64,000 nucleotides of DNA from Eunapius fragilis. Its lineage: Eukaryota > Porifera > Demospongiae > Spongillida > Spongillidae. This document shows, piece after piece, positions 15,101 through 24,729 of the stretch. Under the pieces are notes generated by a model. The model saw nothing but the letters and a program-made list of their open reading frames with translations, made no database searches and was not told the origin of the DNA. The position numbers were made by a program, and so were the translations under genes. The DNA lies in NCBI GenBank assembly GCA_963681505.1, contig OY811982.1, positions 2,578,622 to 2,642,621 on the forward strand. Direction: 5' to 3'. Each line of letters opens with the position of its first letter. Position 1 is the first letter of the stretch.

Positions 15101-18100
15101 TACAAATTATTATTTACATCAAGCAAAGATATTCTGTGATGTTGAGATGATTTTGTGCTTCAATTACATAATAGGGCATTATTTTTAAGATAACTGTAAC
15201 AATCGACAGGAACCACATGTTAATTAATTGTAGCTTTAAGCCAATTGTCCACATGTTTTATTGCAGACTATACATGCTGTGGGAAAAGCTGTTAGTCACC
15301 TCAGACCTCCACTTGAAAAGGATGAGGCCTCCATGCTGAAATGGCTTCTGTTGGTCCAGAAGTGCCAGGTTTCTCTAGAAACACTTTTGTCTTTTTGTAT
15401 CTCAGCTGATGTCAGCAAGCTACGGTGATGGCATTACTTTAGATAATGTGTTTATATCACGTTCTTTTCAGACATAATTGGCACTGTATCAGAGCTATAC
15501 AAATGTTCATGGAGCATATTGGTTCAAGATATCAGAGAATGCAGCCGTTTGCTCAAATAATATATACGGTATGCTCTACGTGCATTATCAATACAGGGTT
15601 TAAAAATTGTGATTCTGATTAGGATGTATCAGAGTCTGGGTATTTGCAAATAGGAACAGCAGACACAATAAATAAAATCAGGAGCACACTGAAGATTATT
15701 GACCATCCAAGCATAAGTAACAGGTGATTCAGCTTGATTTTAAAGTTGATCTGGATGTGAATTTATTGTCTTTATTGTAGAGATTTGGAAACAAGTTGTC
15801 ACACCTTCTTTATAGAACTCATTTCACAACTGTGCTTTGGGCATGAGATTCCACAAAAAGATCTCATTGGACTGCTTTTTGATATTGTGTTCAAGAGTAG
15901 ACCAAGGGAGGGCTTGCTGTTCACTAGACAGCTCTCGTATAAAGAAACAGATGACAAGGTTCCAGTGATCAGATCGTCTCTACTACAGCTTCTTTTGAAG
16001 CACAGGTAATTCCAACTAGTGTCTCCTGACACATGTTCATACTAAATATGTGCTTCCCTTAGTTTTGACTTGGTTCGAGAGTACCTACAAGAGTACCTCC
16101 TAAAGTCTAGGCAAGTACTGCAATACAACTCTGTTGATAATTGCCAACTATACCTTCTAAGCATCAAGTGTTTACAGGTATTTAAAAAAAAATCAATTGC
16201 ACACCCTCTCCCTTCAATGCCATCACTATGTGTACATGTACCTTTATTATGTGCCTTATATTTCTTTCTCAGGATGTGATAAATGCAGCACATGAGCACA
16301 AGTCACTAAAAGAAAAAGTGTCTATTGCTTCTGCTTTGCTTGATTCAGCTTATCCACATCTTTTTAATCACACTGGAAGAGTGACCTTTGAGTATCTTGA
16401 GGCAGTTGCTCATACTCGTTATGGGCTACTGATCGCTGGAGAAGTGTTACATGAAGATACATGTAATGATGCTCCAACAAATCCCATTTTCCTTGCAGCA
16501 GTTCAAAATGTTTGCAGTAGCAAACATATAAACAGAATAAATGAAAAGTTAGCAATTGGACCAAATGTTTTTTTGCTGAAAGTGTTGGGTAGAATATACA
16601 GCATGAGTTCACTGAAGAAGGTAGCTAAGAAACACAATTGGCTTTTGCCACAATTACTGCGTAATGAGGTCTGTATTTTGTACACATATGCACGGTGAAG
16701 GATTGACTATCTGTTCATTTGTATACTCAGAAAGAACCACAGCCAGATGCATTTATTTTATATGGAGCAATGTACTGTACAGTCCGTGACTGCGTTGCTG
16801 ATGTGATGTATGGCAGGAATCTGAAACATCTTGAAGATATATCTAAAGTATTAAATAAACGTTTGCAGTTAGTGTTAGATGTTGCAATTAACATCCTACA
16901 TGTATGCAGGAGCTTGAGGGTCATGAACGCATTTACATCAATTTGGCACTATATGAAGTTGTGACACTCAGCTGTATAGACAGCCACCAGGAAAGATACA
17001 TTCCTAGTCCCGAGGTAGCCTAATCATGTAATTGGAAAACTATAATTATTATTGCAATCTGTTTCCATTAGGTGCTTGCAGCATTTGAAAATTGTAAAGT
17101 ATTGACTCCTGAGGTAAGATATCTGTGTTTATAGATTTACTCATTTCAGTGTAAATGTTTACCTTCATGAAATCATAAAATAGCTGCGCTGCATGGCTAG
17201 AACTCTGCTTATGAGCACACAAGATAGTCTTCTTGTTAGACAGTGTATCTCCTCTCAAAATGGACTCCTGTCTGCTACTGTGGTGCATACAGCTGCTGTC
17301 ATGTCCAGCAGGCAGGGTGTACCTGTGCTGTGGCCATTTGTAAAAATGCTAACCGATCCTGCAGTATTGGTGGTTAGTTGATTAATCAATTACCAATGTG
17401 CATGCTGACCATTGTGGTATCACACAGAATGTGTACCTACCCACAATGCCCGAGGATGTATTACCTCACATACAAGCAGCACTACAAAGCCATGAAGATG
17501 TGGAAGGAAAATTTTATGGTACTTTTATATTCAATATTAATAAATTATTTATGTTTAGCACACAGAATGTCCAAATGGACATCAATACTTTGTGGGAAAT
17601 GTAAGCAGATGAACATGGACATGTACTTTTAAAATCAAAGTTAATTTACAGTGTGGAAAGCCGATGGTACAGTCAAATTGTGTAGTGTGCCGTGCATCAA
17701 TTGGAGGTCAAAATCATATTCCTGTCTCAAAAAATCGTTTTGCTAACCCGTAAGCATTGTGTGAAATAGTAGCAAGACAAGTTTGAAAAGTATGAATATA
17801 AATTGAAATGGCTGAATTTGTGCATTGCAGGTTAAGTGATTCCAGCCAGCGTGGTTACATCTTACCAAATCCAGAACAAAGGAGCTCAGATCCTTTACCT
17901 GAGAGGCATCTGTCTTCAGTTGCATGTTGCCTTGTGAGGATTGTCATGCATTCTGCTCTCCTCTGGAGCTGCTGTTCCTCACCGGTACAGTACGCATGGT
18001 GTATGCAAATATGCTTGGGAAATAAATGATGCCTCTATGTGATATATTATAGAGCATATCTGATGGCACAAAAAAATTGATGAAGGCGAGGGATGCACTT

Positions 18101-20882
18101 GCAGCATCACAGCTACTTTTATGGCATTTAGAAAAAGATTTTGAAACTTTGAAGAAGGCAATAAAGAAAAATGAACTGGAATGTGCTGTTATGGTACATG
18201 CTGTACTGCAAAATGTTATATCTGATTGTCCTGAAAGCAGTAAGCAAACTAATAGTAGTTATTAATAGCATGAAGTACAGTGTACTTGGGTCCATATTGT
18301 CAGCTTTGATCATAGGTTTTATAACTCCTGCAGCACCATTAAATCAATTGAAAACTGCTGATCAGCGATCTCAATGGGAACGGAACTTTAGTGAAATTTT
18401 CATTATTCCTGTATTGAAGGTGAATTAAGAATTAAATAAGTATGTGAAGTAACTTTTAATTTTCAACAGAAAATGGGAGAAAGAATATCATCTGTTGTGC
18501 AGTCAATAATGAAAGATGATAAGAAAGGTTTATGAATGACTAAAACGCAATTTTGTGTCTTAATGCCACCTGTGCTTTCTTCAGAATATGGCCGTCTAAT
18601 GTATATAGTTAATGAGAAGGTGTCTGTGGAGCCTGCTGATTTGAGCACCCATGCATGGGCATACCACCCTAACCTCTCACTGGAAAACCTGAGCATCACT
18701 TTGGAGTCCAAAAGTTTGCAAAGCAAATATCCCATTTTGCACAACTTCTTGCAAAATGTGTGACATAGTGTGCTGCATTTCTGTTGCTTGTGCATTCATT
18801 TTGTTTCACTGCAGGAGCGTGTTTTGAGGGCAACTCAATACATTGCAGACATTTATAAACTTCAGAGTCTTCTGTGTAGTCATTACAACCATCAACTTGA
18901 CCACAAAGAAGCTTGCACTACACCAATTGCTCACTTCCTCAAGCAGCTACCAAGTTGTGCAGCATTTCTCTCATGCCATATGATTTTAATACATTGCATC
19001 AACTATTTCAGGTCACATCTTAGATGAAGTGAAAATGACATTGGAGAGCCTAAACAAGGCCTGGGGATTATGCAGAAGTGTGCTTAAAATTAATTGTAAG
19101 CTCATATTAGGTATATTTTATACAGTTTTGAACCGATTGATCTTTGAATAGCTCGTATACCTATTGAAGACAAGTATCTAATTCCATCCTTTACTGCTGA
19201 TGTATTGTTGGACCACATCCTTCCGACCACTAACGGAGCTGGTGTATGCACTACAATACTGCTAGACTTCCTGGTTCGCACACACAATGGCTTCCTTGAT
19301 GACTGTAAAACAAATGTTGAAAAAGAAAATGGGTATGTTGCACAATAAATGTAAATCAAGTATGAAAGTGTGATCTATTATTATACAATTGTGTACATGT
19401 GATTATATTTGGCATGGTATGTAGAATAGAATCTGAAGATTGTCATAATGGAAAATGAAATAGGTGCATTGTACATAAAATATTGTTTGCAAATTGAAAT
19501 GGTCAGAACATGCAGGGTGAAATTTTGAACGTATAATGATTTACACAGTATATGTCTTTGCTGCATTCATTTTTGTCACCATAGGGGTCTACAATTTCAG
19601 GTGTGCATATAAATGTTTACACAAAATTGTTTTCTCGTCAGTGTTTGATCTGATATTTCATAATGACTGCACTCTTAATTATATAAAGGAGTTTCACAAC
19701 ATATTTTTATCCCTGTATTTGTTGTGATGTCGTCCATTCCAGTATGGTGAAAGTGGAGTTGCAGAGAGTACCAATCCAACACTTTCATCGCTTCCACACT
19801 TTGGATTATGAGGCACAGCTGTGTTCCATTATCAGTTCCCACTGCGAGTATTCCCTAATGACTGGAAAAGACCACGATGTAAAGTACGATTTCTCTGGTA
19901 TACAAAAACAACTGATCAACCAGTTTGTCAATGGAAAGCCTACTGTTATCCTGGACCTACCTCATGTTGTGTACAGAAAGGACATCCACACTATTGAGCA
20001 CTTCACCCAAATAAAGGAAAAGCTTCACCCCCAGGTAAATGCCATACATATTCTCGGGTGTCCTTTACACAAGTGTACATGAATTTCATCACTGTGAAAA
20101 GGTCAAACTCCCTGCTCAATCCCAGCAAGAGATTTTAGGAGAGCTTGTAGGTATTCCACACCTAAAGGAGGCTCTAGATACCTTGGAAACAGTAATGGCA
20201 TTCCTAGCAGCTGGAGTTGGCATGAATGCAGCAATGGACTTATCCACTTATGCAACATCTTTTAAAATTGAATTCAGCTCAAAGGTATACATAAAATATT
20301 TACGTATTTACAAAGGCTTTGTCTATGTGGTACTATTTATAGATCCAACAACACTGCAAGTTGTGTCACGTGCTTTCATTATGGGAGACTTTATCTGTTT
20401 CTATGGCCAGACAGCATGTGATCAGAAAAGAGGTATGTTACTTGAAATTACTAAGTAAGTAATTGTTGTCGTTACATGTAATAGGAACCATTTGAGGGAA
20501 TAGTGTTTCACGAAAAACTATCCGTGGTCCAAATTCAGAAGCTTGACGGTGTATTGAGACACCTTAAATTGGACCAGCTAGTTGTCAAATTGTACCTGTT
20601 GATTTCTCTGTACATCCGAGGTTCTAAACAGCAAGAAAAAGAAACAAGGTATTTTCAATCTCCTAATATGTAGTAATGTTATCAATTTTTATCCCTTGCA
20701 TACTTAATTCCTATAGTATCATTGATGGAATGGAACTATTTAATGACATATATGGGGATGATGATGGTATCCCTGGATTTGCAGCTCATTTCCCCAAAGA
20801 TATTACTCTAGGGCAGGCTGTAGAGGCTTGGAAGCACATCGTGGAGTATCAAAACAAAGTAGAAGCATACAGTTTGATGTAG
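1..20882 (+). CDS. RNF213-like: RNF213 (mysterin)-like giant AAA+ E3 ubiquitin ligase, 5' partial, about 68 exons
   Basis: The reading frame is already open at the left edge and runs through about 68 exons to a TAG at 20,880-20,882, about 4,040 codons. Human RNF213 has 5,207 residues, so roughly the first 1,000-1,200 lie upstream. Order and motifs follow the human protein from end to end: stalk region, AAA core with two canonical P-loops (GESGCGKT, GKPGSSKS), E3 module, RZ finger (CPNGHQ...CGKPM) and C-terminal domain. RNF213 is known as a cytosolic hexamer-like AAA ring with ubiquitin ligase activity in lipid metabolism and defence against intracellular bacteria. Exon phases agree at nearly every junction and I saw no in-frame stop, so the gene looks functional. 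The RING finger is missing (see 15,472-16,005). Introns are mostly 50-70 bases; a few hold repeats. Similarity was judged by eye from memory of the human sequence. Confidence 0.93.
3123..3943 (+). other. Long AT-rich intron 10 of the RNF213-like gene
   Basis: This 821-base intron lies between a phase-1 donor (GTGTCT at 3123) and the acceptor before 3944. It is AT-rich with short ACATGTACATGT palindromes near 3131-3150. The stretch around 3190-3350 (TTAGTGG..TTTGATTTATTAA) resembles the interior of the MITE at 13,321-13,913, so it may hold a decayed relative. I see no exon inside. Confidence 0.6.
3944..6119 (+). other. RNF213-like: RNF213-like exons 11-19: first AAA-like module and linker
   Basis: Proposed exons: 3944-4139, 4193-4503, 4574-4596 (a 23-base microexon), 4653-4758, 4834-4963, 5036-5207, 5259-5392, 5454-5942 and 5991-6119. 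A P-loop-like segment, STRSGMGKSLYVQRM, at about 4220-4265 matches the human SERAGVGKSLYVKRL. It is the least canonical of the P-loops seen. Further matches to the human protein are IFHIDVAP, FLNLLPSVKC, LRDPSWSELDHFIRFLAVQL, GDTLSGMKSFVVKFM, SHPYLFFN, SPELYRGLKLYGVNFD and LTADNLIKILAIQMRF. Between the last two blocks there is a serine- and glutamine-rich insert (about 5,530-5,830) that the human protein lacks. The microexon is supported because it restores phase and yields TSEVTLPEEG joined to NTSISSS. Confidence 0.85.
6365..7602 (+). other. RNF213-like: RNF213-like exons 20-25: canonical AAA module (Walker A GESGCGKT, Walker B FFDEAN)
   Basis: Proposed exons: 6365-6485, 6553-6779, 6841-6923, 7094-7227, 7321-7404 and 7492-7602. 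Walker A is ILLGESGCGKTRLIQYM and Walker B is DTVIFFDEANTTEAI, both complete. They are followed by IIAACNPYRR, RLVYRV-like RHLVYRVLELPPSM and YDFGQL, all as in human RNF213. This is one of the two AAA units that bind and hydrolyse ATP in RNF213 (often numbered AAA3). In human RNF213 its activity controls assembly and recruitment to lipid droplets; that role is inferred here only by homology. All catalytic residues visible by eye are intact. Confidence 0.92.
7685..9914 (+). other. RNF213-like: RNF213-like exons 26-32: second canonical AAA module (GKPGSSKS, VVLDEVG)
   Basis: Proposed exons: 7685-7836, 7894-8116, 8666-8878, 9036-9316, 9366-9522, 9585-9667 and 9764-9914. Walker A is IIGKPGSSKSLAKSIV, preceded by the highly conserved ENVFMMAICIDLKIPLF. 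Walker B is SVVVLDEVGLAEDSP, followed by PLKALHPLLEDG and FIGISNWALDPAKMNRG. This matches AAA4 of human RNF213 nearly residue for residue. The region ends with SSFPKDREYTQ, the start of a block continued in the next exons. The 549-base intron at 8117-8665 contains no recognised element. The intact ATPase residues argue that the protein is under selection. Confidence 0.92.
9915..10440 (+). other. Intron 32 of the RNF213-like gene (526 bases)
   Basis: Nothing recognised beyond AT-rich sequence and a short A run. The flanking exons join in phase (..REYTQ to ICQNVNRIK). Confidence 0.6.
11309..11577 (+). repeat. Intronic repeat, copy 1 (paired with 11,776-11,990)
   Basis: The intron start at 11,309-11,470 and that at about 11,801-11,945 share blocks: GAGTTCAGTGGCA, TGTCTGCTATACTGCATGAAATGCTTCTTG versus the same with small changes (about 11,375-11,408), and CCCCTTATCTGTTTGCTA. 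The two copies sit in neighbouring introns and have diverged substantially, so the duplication is old. No TSD or coding content seen. Confidence 0.6.
12119..12725 (+). repeat. Intron with local repeats of the splice-donor region
   Basis: The exon end and donor at 12,109-12,130 (AAAGTCAG|GTACATATGCAATTT) recur at about 12,218-12,241 and 12,290-12,313 inside the intron. The rest is AT-rich. This looks like local tandem slippage that copied the 5' splice site twice. Confidence 0.65.
13321..13913. mobile_element. Mariner-type MITE inside an RNF213-like intron
   Basis: The element starts CAGGGTGTTTCACAATCAA and ends with the inverse, TTGATTGTGAAACACCATG, flanked by TA at 13,319-13,320 and 13,914-13,915. 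The inverted similarity extends about 55-60 bases inward (AAAATTGTTTATAAAT and TTAATTAAC in both arms). A TA target duplication and CAGGGTGT-type ends fit a Tc1/mariner non-autonomous element. There is no transposase. It lies in the 827-base intron between 13,246 and 14,074. Confidence 0.75.
14074..16005 (+). other. RNF213-like: RNF213-like exons 40-46: hinge and E3 module, RING finger absent
   Basis: Proposed exons: 14074-14490, 14541-14725, 14781-14963, 15267-15424, 15472-15568, 15623-15723 and 15781-16005. Matches to human RNF213 include ILAHIISFIDQNSNL, YQRYLNDFVV and SCHTFFIELISQLCF (human NSFFVDLVSTICF), then VPVIRSSLLQLLLKHS. In human the C3HC4 RING (CSICLG...CLPCDHVHC...CPYC) lies between the blocks aligned here to 15,472-15,568 and to 15,790. 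Here only about 33 codons (exon 15,623-15,723) separate them, with no cysteine-histidine pattern. The introns on either side are about 54 and 57 bases, too short for a missed RING exon. The E3 module surrounding the RING is otherwise preserved. Confidence 0.88.
16063..17372 (+). other. RNF213-like: RNF213-like exons 47-52: E3 module downstream of the RING position
   Basis: Proposed exons: 16063-16177, 16273-16668, 16731-16847, 16910-17014, 17072-17113 (42 bases) and 17184-17372. The sequence reads SFDLVREYLQEYLL (human SFHDVKDYIQEYLT), FEYLEAVAHTRYGL, AFILYGAMYCTVRDCVADV (human RYLVYGDEYKALRDAVAKA), RIYINLALYEVVTL, VLAAFENCKVLTPE and ATVVHTAAVM. The helical scaffold of the E3 shell is therefore present without interruption. 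The donor at 16,848 is chosen for phase; alternatives a few codons downstream are possible. Confidence 0.83.
17428..17749 (+). other. RNF213-like: RNF213-like exons 53-55: RZ-type zinc finger, intact
   Basis: Exons 17428-17518, 17566-17600 (35 bases) and 17652-17749 encode NVYLPTMPEDVLPH followed by the finger CPNGHQYFVGNCGKPM and QSNCVVCRASIGG. The human counterpart is CPNGHPCSVGECGRPM...CIDC. The Cys and His of CPNGH and the two cysteines of CVVC, expected to bind zinc, are present. So is the cysteine of GNCG, equivalent to human C4516, which has been proposed to take part in ubiquitin transfer. The finger is split over two introns of 47 and 51 bases. In RNF213 the RZ finger is needed for RING-independent ubiquitylation, including of bacterial lipopolysaccharide. 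Confidence 0.92.
17831..20882 (+). other. RNF213-like: RNF213-like exons 56-68: C-terminal domain and stop
   Basis: Proposed exons: 17831-17984, 18053-18239, 18334-18419, 18470-18527, 18585-18757, 18815-18953, 19012-19095, 19152-19332, 19743-20034, 20102-20284, 20343-20432, 20485-20648 and 20717-20882. Matches to human: QRGYILPNPEQR (human QTGHVLGNPQRR), DQRSQWERNFSEI, DEVKMTLESLNKAW, SGIQKQLINQFVNGKPTV, HVVYRKDIH, LWETLSVSMA and EPFEGI. The last exon ends HFPKDITLGQAVEAWKHIVEYQN, aligned to the human C-terminus QFPEEILLASCVSVWKTAAVLK (positions 20,789-20,860), so this is the true end. The 410-base intron before 19,743 shows no recognised element. Confidence 0.9.
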
Positions 20883-21069
20883 CACAGCATAAAATTCTAT
20901 TTTATATTTAGAAATACTCACTGCACATATGTAATTGAGCTTAGTGATTGCATCCTAAGTGCATGTGTACATTATACCCATGTATATATAGATTAGTTAT
21001 TATTATAATATCTTGTGGGATACGATAATTTGTCATTTTTATATTCTATTCCTGTATGCACTATTTTCA

Positions 21070-21075
21070 AATAAA
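21070..21075 (+). terminator. Candidate polyadenylation signal AATAAA of the RNF213-like gene
   Basis: AATAAA lies 188 bases after the stop codon in AT-rich sequence (TTTTCAAATAAAATGC). It is the first perfect hexamer that I see downstream of the stop. Use is inferred. Confidence 0.5.
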
Positions 21076-21082
21076 ATGCTTC

Positions 21083-22440
21083 TTTCATTTCCTTTGCAAA
21101 TAGACTTCTGGCGGTGTGCCAATTTATTTGGACATTTGTAACAAACCATTACGTGGTGGGACACTTTGATCTCATGGTTGCTGCTTTTATCTTAATCTCT
21201 TTAGTTGGGAGTTTTATTGTCATACACATGTACTCCAACCCAGGTCTAGCATGAACTGTACATAGATGTACATATGTACGTGTAGCTTTTTGATTTCGAG
21301 TCTGCAGAACGAAAATGATCCTTCCATGATGAAATTATACTCAAAGTATTGATCCGGCTGGTCCCCAGACTCCTTCGGCGCAGTGTTGCCTACCGCTATC
21401 AACACAGGTGAACTCCTCGAAGCTAGATACCGTCGAATGGTTATAGTTTGGACTGACCCATAGGGGCAACTGCAGTTTTTGTAAAACTATGCTCGTAATT
21501 ATATATATTCAATCATTAGTATATTAAATTATTAATACTACTGACCGTAATAATCTTAAAACACTTTACCAAGACTTGCTAGCACGATTTCTGACAGCAG
21601 AGAGTGTGTTGCTAACATAACTGCAATCATTCATCTTGATTGATCGGTCGATTGATAGCATATGGAGAAATCAACGGACACGAAAGTTGCGGTTTGTAAA
21701 TTTTTGGATTTCATTCCGCGGTATACGTTCCATAGAGAATGTATGGCGTTTTTACTAACTTGATTATTATTTACTTAACTAACGGACCTGCAACTTTTGC
21801 CACCCACTAATACTACTCCAAATGATGTTTAAATATAGGCAATTTCAAATTTTGTACCTTGTATCGTCCAAAATTCTGGGACCATTTCTGAAAATATTAT
21901 ATTCCATAGTCGTGAGACTTGTACAGAAAATGGAAAAATTAAGATATTCCATTTAATTATAACTAATGAACCGAAGGGGTTAGAACTTTTGCCCCCTCTG
22001 AAACAATTCTGCAACTATCCAAGTAATATAATATATGAAAAAAAGTGGATGTTGTCGTGAAGAATTTGGGGACCATTTTTAAAAATAGTAAATCAGTTTT
22101 GGTGCAATAAGGCGCCTATTTTAAATGGCGTTTCTATGTGTTACCATAGATACTTAGTAAAATCAAGGATATTCCATAGTTAATAAAATGAGACCAGCTA
22201 GCTAGGACATACCTATAGAGCATTTTGCAAAGCTGGAGTCAAGCAGAGGGCGTGGTGGGCCAGATGCCGCCCGTGCCGGGCGGGGTAACTACTAGTACAT
22301 ACTAAAAGCTTCGAGTCTGTGTTTTCTTACACCGCGGAGTAGACACAGATCGATGTATTGAAATGAGAATGATATGTTAGGCTGCTTACCTAGACCGGCT
22401 GCTCAGACAAGAGATGTAAGCTGGATCTGAGCTATTCGAG
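21083..22440. other. Intergenic, no gene recognised
   Basis: No conserved reading frame, RNA gene or bounded repeat was recognised. The phrase CTTTTGCC recurs near 21,795 and 21,987, and the 22,400-22,470 sequence looks like the tail of a degraded LTR (see next entry). Confidence 0.5.
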
Positions 22441-24700
22441 TGCATCCTGAGGTATCGAGACTCTACAGTGGCGACGAGGGTGCATGGGATAGCTAAGAAG
22501 GATGGCAGGGGAGTATGACGGGTCAACGGAAGACTGGTTGAGTTAATACGTCGAGCGGTTAGAACAATTCTTTCTGGCAAATAAGGTAGAAGCCGAACAG
22601 AAAAAGGACGCTTCCTCGCCTGTATTACATTTGGCCTGCTCCGAGCGCTCGTAGCAATTGGAAGACCGAACGTCACAGCGAAACCGTTACATGGACACGG
22701 TAACGTCTCATCACGTGACCTTACCCGTCTCTTTGATGTAGGCGGATACCGTTGAAATCAATTTCAACGGGCCGTCTGTGGACTGAGAGTGGACGGTAAC
22801 GTCTCTTTCCCCGTCACTCTTTCACGTCATTTATACGTTATAATCCGTCACTTCGGTAAATCGACGGTTAAAGTGGTTCGCTTTTTACCGTGTCGTACCG
22901 TCGGTACGTAAGTTGGGTTTTAAGCAACCGCGCCGCTTCTATCCATGCAGCACCACACCATCACATGCAACTTTCTCATGCTCAGATTCTGAAGCAGTTT
23001 TGAAAATACAAATAGATAGGATGTGCGAAAGGGAAACGCAAGTATTTTGCTTGGCTCTGTACGTATCGATGTACAAAACAACTGTACTGGTAGGATTCTG
23101 TCCTGCATGTTGAAAGATACGATTATAGGATGAGAACCACACGAAGTACTTCCTTAAACACAATTGCGGTATTGATTACACGGGCGTGAAACCTGTACGA
23201 CAGTCACACAACTCTCTCGTCATCAAACCTTCATCTGATAAAAAAGTCGCAGGTGAGAAAAAGAGATTCTTTTGCACATACCTCATTGCGCATTTGCGCT
23301 CCAATGTAACTTCGCGGAAAGGCACTGTAAGCGAGGAAACAAAAATCACAAGCCCAACAATAATAAAACAACTTACAGATTGGAAAGAGTATACCGTAAT
23401 GCGAAAGGCATACTCTCTTGCCAGCAAACGTTCATCTGTTACAAAAAAATTGCATACTTGTGACACATTGGCATACCTCATGGCGCTCCAGAGTACGACG
23501 TGGAAAGGGTAAGCGAGAGGAAAAACAAGTATCAGACATCAACTTACATAACGAAAAGCATGTACTTTCGCGTTACAACCTATTCGTGCAGACGAAAGAA
23601 GGGGGTTCGAAACAACAAAAATGGCGCCTACCGACACGTGCACATTTACCTGATGAAGCTACGCTCATGAAGGTCCACACCTCCCTGGAGACCAGTATGT
23701 GTGTTACATCTGCTGATTTTGAAGCACTCAGGACATGTAGATCTACGCTCGTATTCACCACAGTGGTGACAGTAAGGTCGCTTGGCAGTTGCCGCTCATT
23801 TTGAAAGGAGTATCACGTGACCATGACGTCAATAACTATGTGGACGGTACCGTGCTGTCACTGCTGTGGCGTTCGTCGATTACCATTGCACATACACGGG
23901 CACCGTCACAAAACGTTTCCGTGACATTTACGTAGAAGTCCGTCATGTTCGATAGAGACGGAGTACCGTTGCAACCCGTCTCCGGATAGCGGTTTCGCTG
24001 TGCGTACGAGCAACTGGTCGCAGCCTTAACGACACACGTAGCGCCGAAACCTCTAGTCATCGCAGAACGTACGGTTCCGCTTCCACAAACGGGACAAAAG
24101 AGAGAGAAAGTGTGATATGTGGTAGTATGCAGCAAGTTGGCAGAACTGTGCGTTTGGTGTGACGTTATCAGAGACGCTGAGAGACAGAGTGTTCTTTGGT
24201 ATGAGGGACGAGGGAGTACAGAAGAGACTCCTCACAAAGGCAGACCTCACTTTTGCCAATTTGCTGGAGACAGCGGAAATAGCGGACGCGCATGCAGAAC
24301 CGTTGCAGAGTGTCACAAAACAGGAACAAGACTGAAGTACATCAAGTGGCAGCTAGCACCAAGAAGGGGGAGACTGTCAGGCCCAGGGGCTTGCAACAGG
24401 TGTGGAGGAGCGCATGATACTCAATAGTGCAGGTTCAGAAACAAAGTTTGCAGATTTTACAGCAAATGGGGGCACATTGAGAAGGCGTGTTGTTCAACGA
24501 AAAGGGCAGAAGGAACAGGTGTTGGAAAGGGTGTACCCACAAGAGACCACTGTGAAGGAACTAAAGGGGAACGATGAAAGCGAAGAAGAATGGGACAGAC
24601 TGCAATGGGGATCACTACATGGCCTAGCAGAAGATGAAATGAAACAGAGGAAAGTGGGTAAACCTATACATGTATGTATGTGGAGTTCATCATGAATGAA
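22425..24700 (+). mobile_element. Broken Ty3/gypsy fossil: gag with zinc-knuckle region, split by another element
   Basis: A primer-binding-site-like TGGCGACGAGGG follows a possible LTR end near 22,467. It is followed by gag-like sequence, and near 24,393-24,500 by a cysteine-histidine knuckle-like region. Between 22,674 and 24,002 a separate inverted-repeat element has inserted. A 35-base piece resembling the LTR tail recurs at 25,645-25,680 in direct orientation. The copy is clearly broken and old, with several breaks; no protease or polymerase part was found in the same orientation. Confidence 0.6.
22674..24002. mobile_element. Non-autonomous CACTA (EnSpm)-like element inserted in the gag fossil
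   Basis: The ends are CACAGCGAAACCG and its exact inverse CGGTTTCGCTGTG (13 bases), flanked by CGT at 22,671-22,673 and 24,003-24,005, which fits a 3-base target duplication. Subterminal regions on both sides are packed with variants of ACGGTAACGTCTC and CCGTCAC in both orientations, as in CACTA elements. The 1.33-kb interior has a partly duplicated block (about 23,275-23,345 and 23,470-23,530) and no transposase. The superfamily assignment is an inference from ends, TSD length and subterminal repeats. Confidence 0.55.
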
Positions 24701-24729
24701 CAACTGCTATGTATCAATATTGTACAGGC

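Noticed and set aside
15569-15780. Hidden RING exon in the introns near 15.6-15.8 kb
   Set aside because: The two introns are about 54 and 57 bases and contain no C..C..H pattern in any frame on the plus strand.
20883-21300. Continuation of the RNF213-like gene beyond 20,882
   Set aside because: The last exon aligns with the extreme C-terminus of human RNF213 and is followed by AT-rich sequence and a polyadenylation signal.
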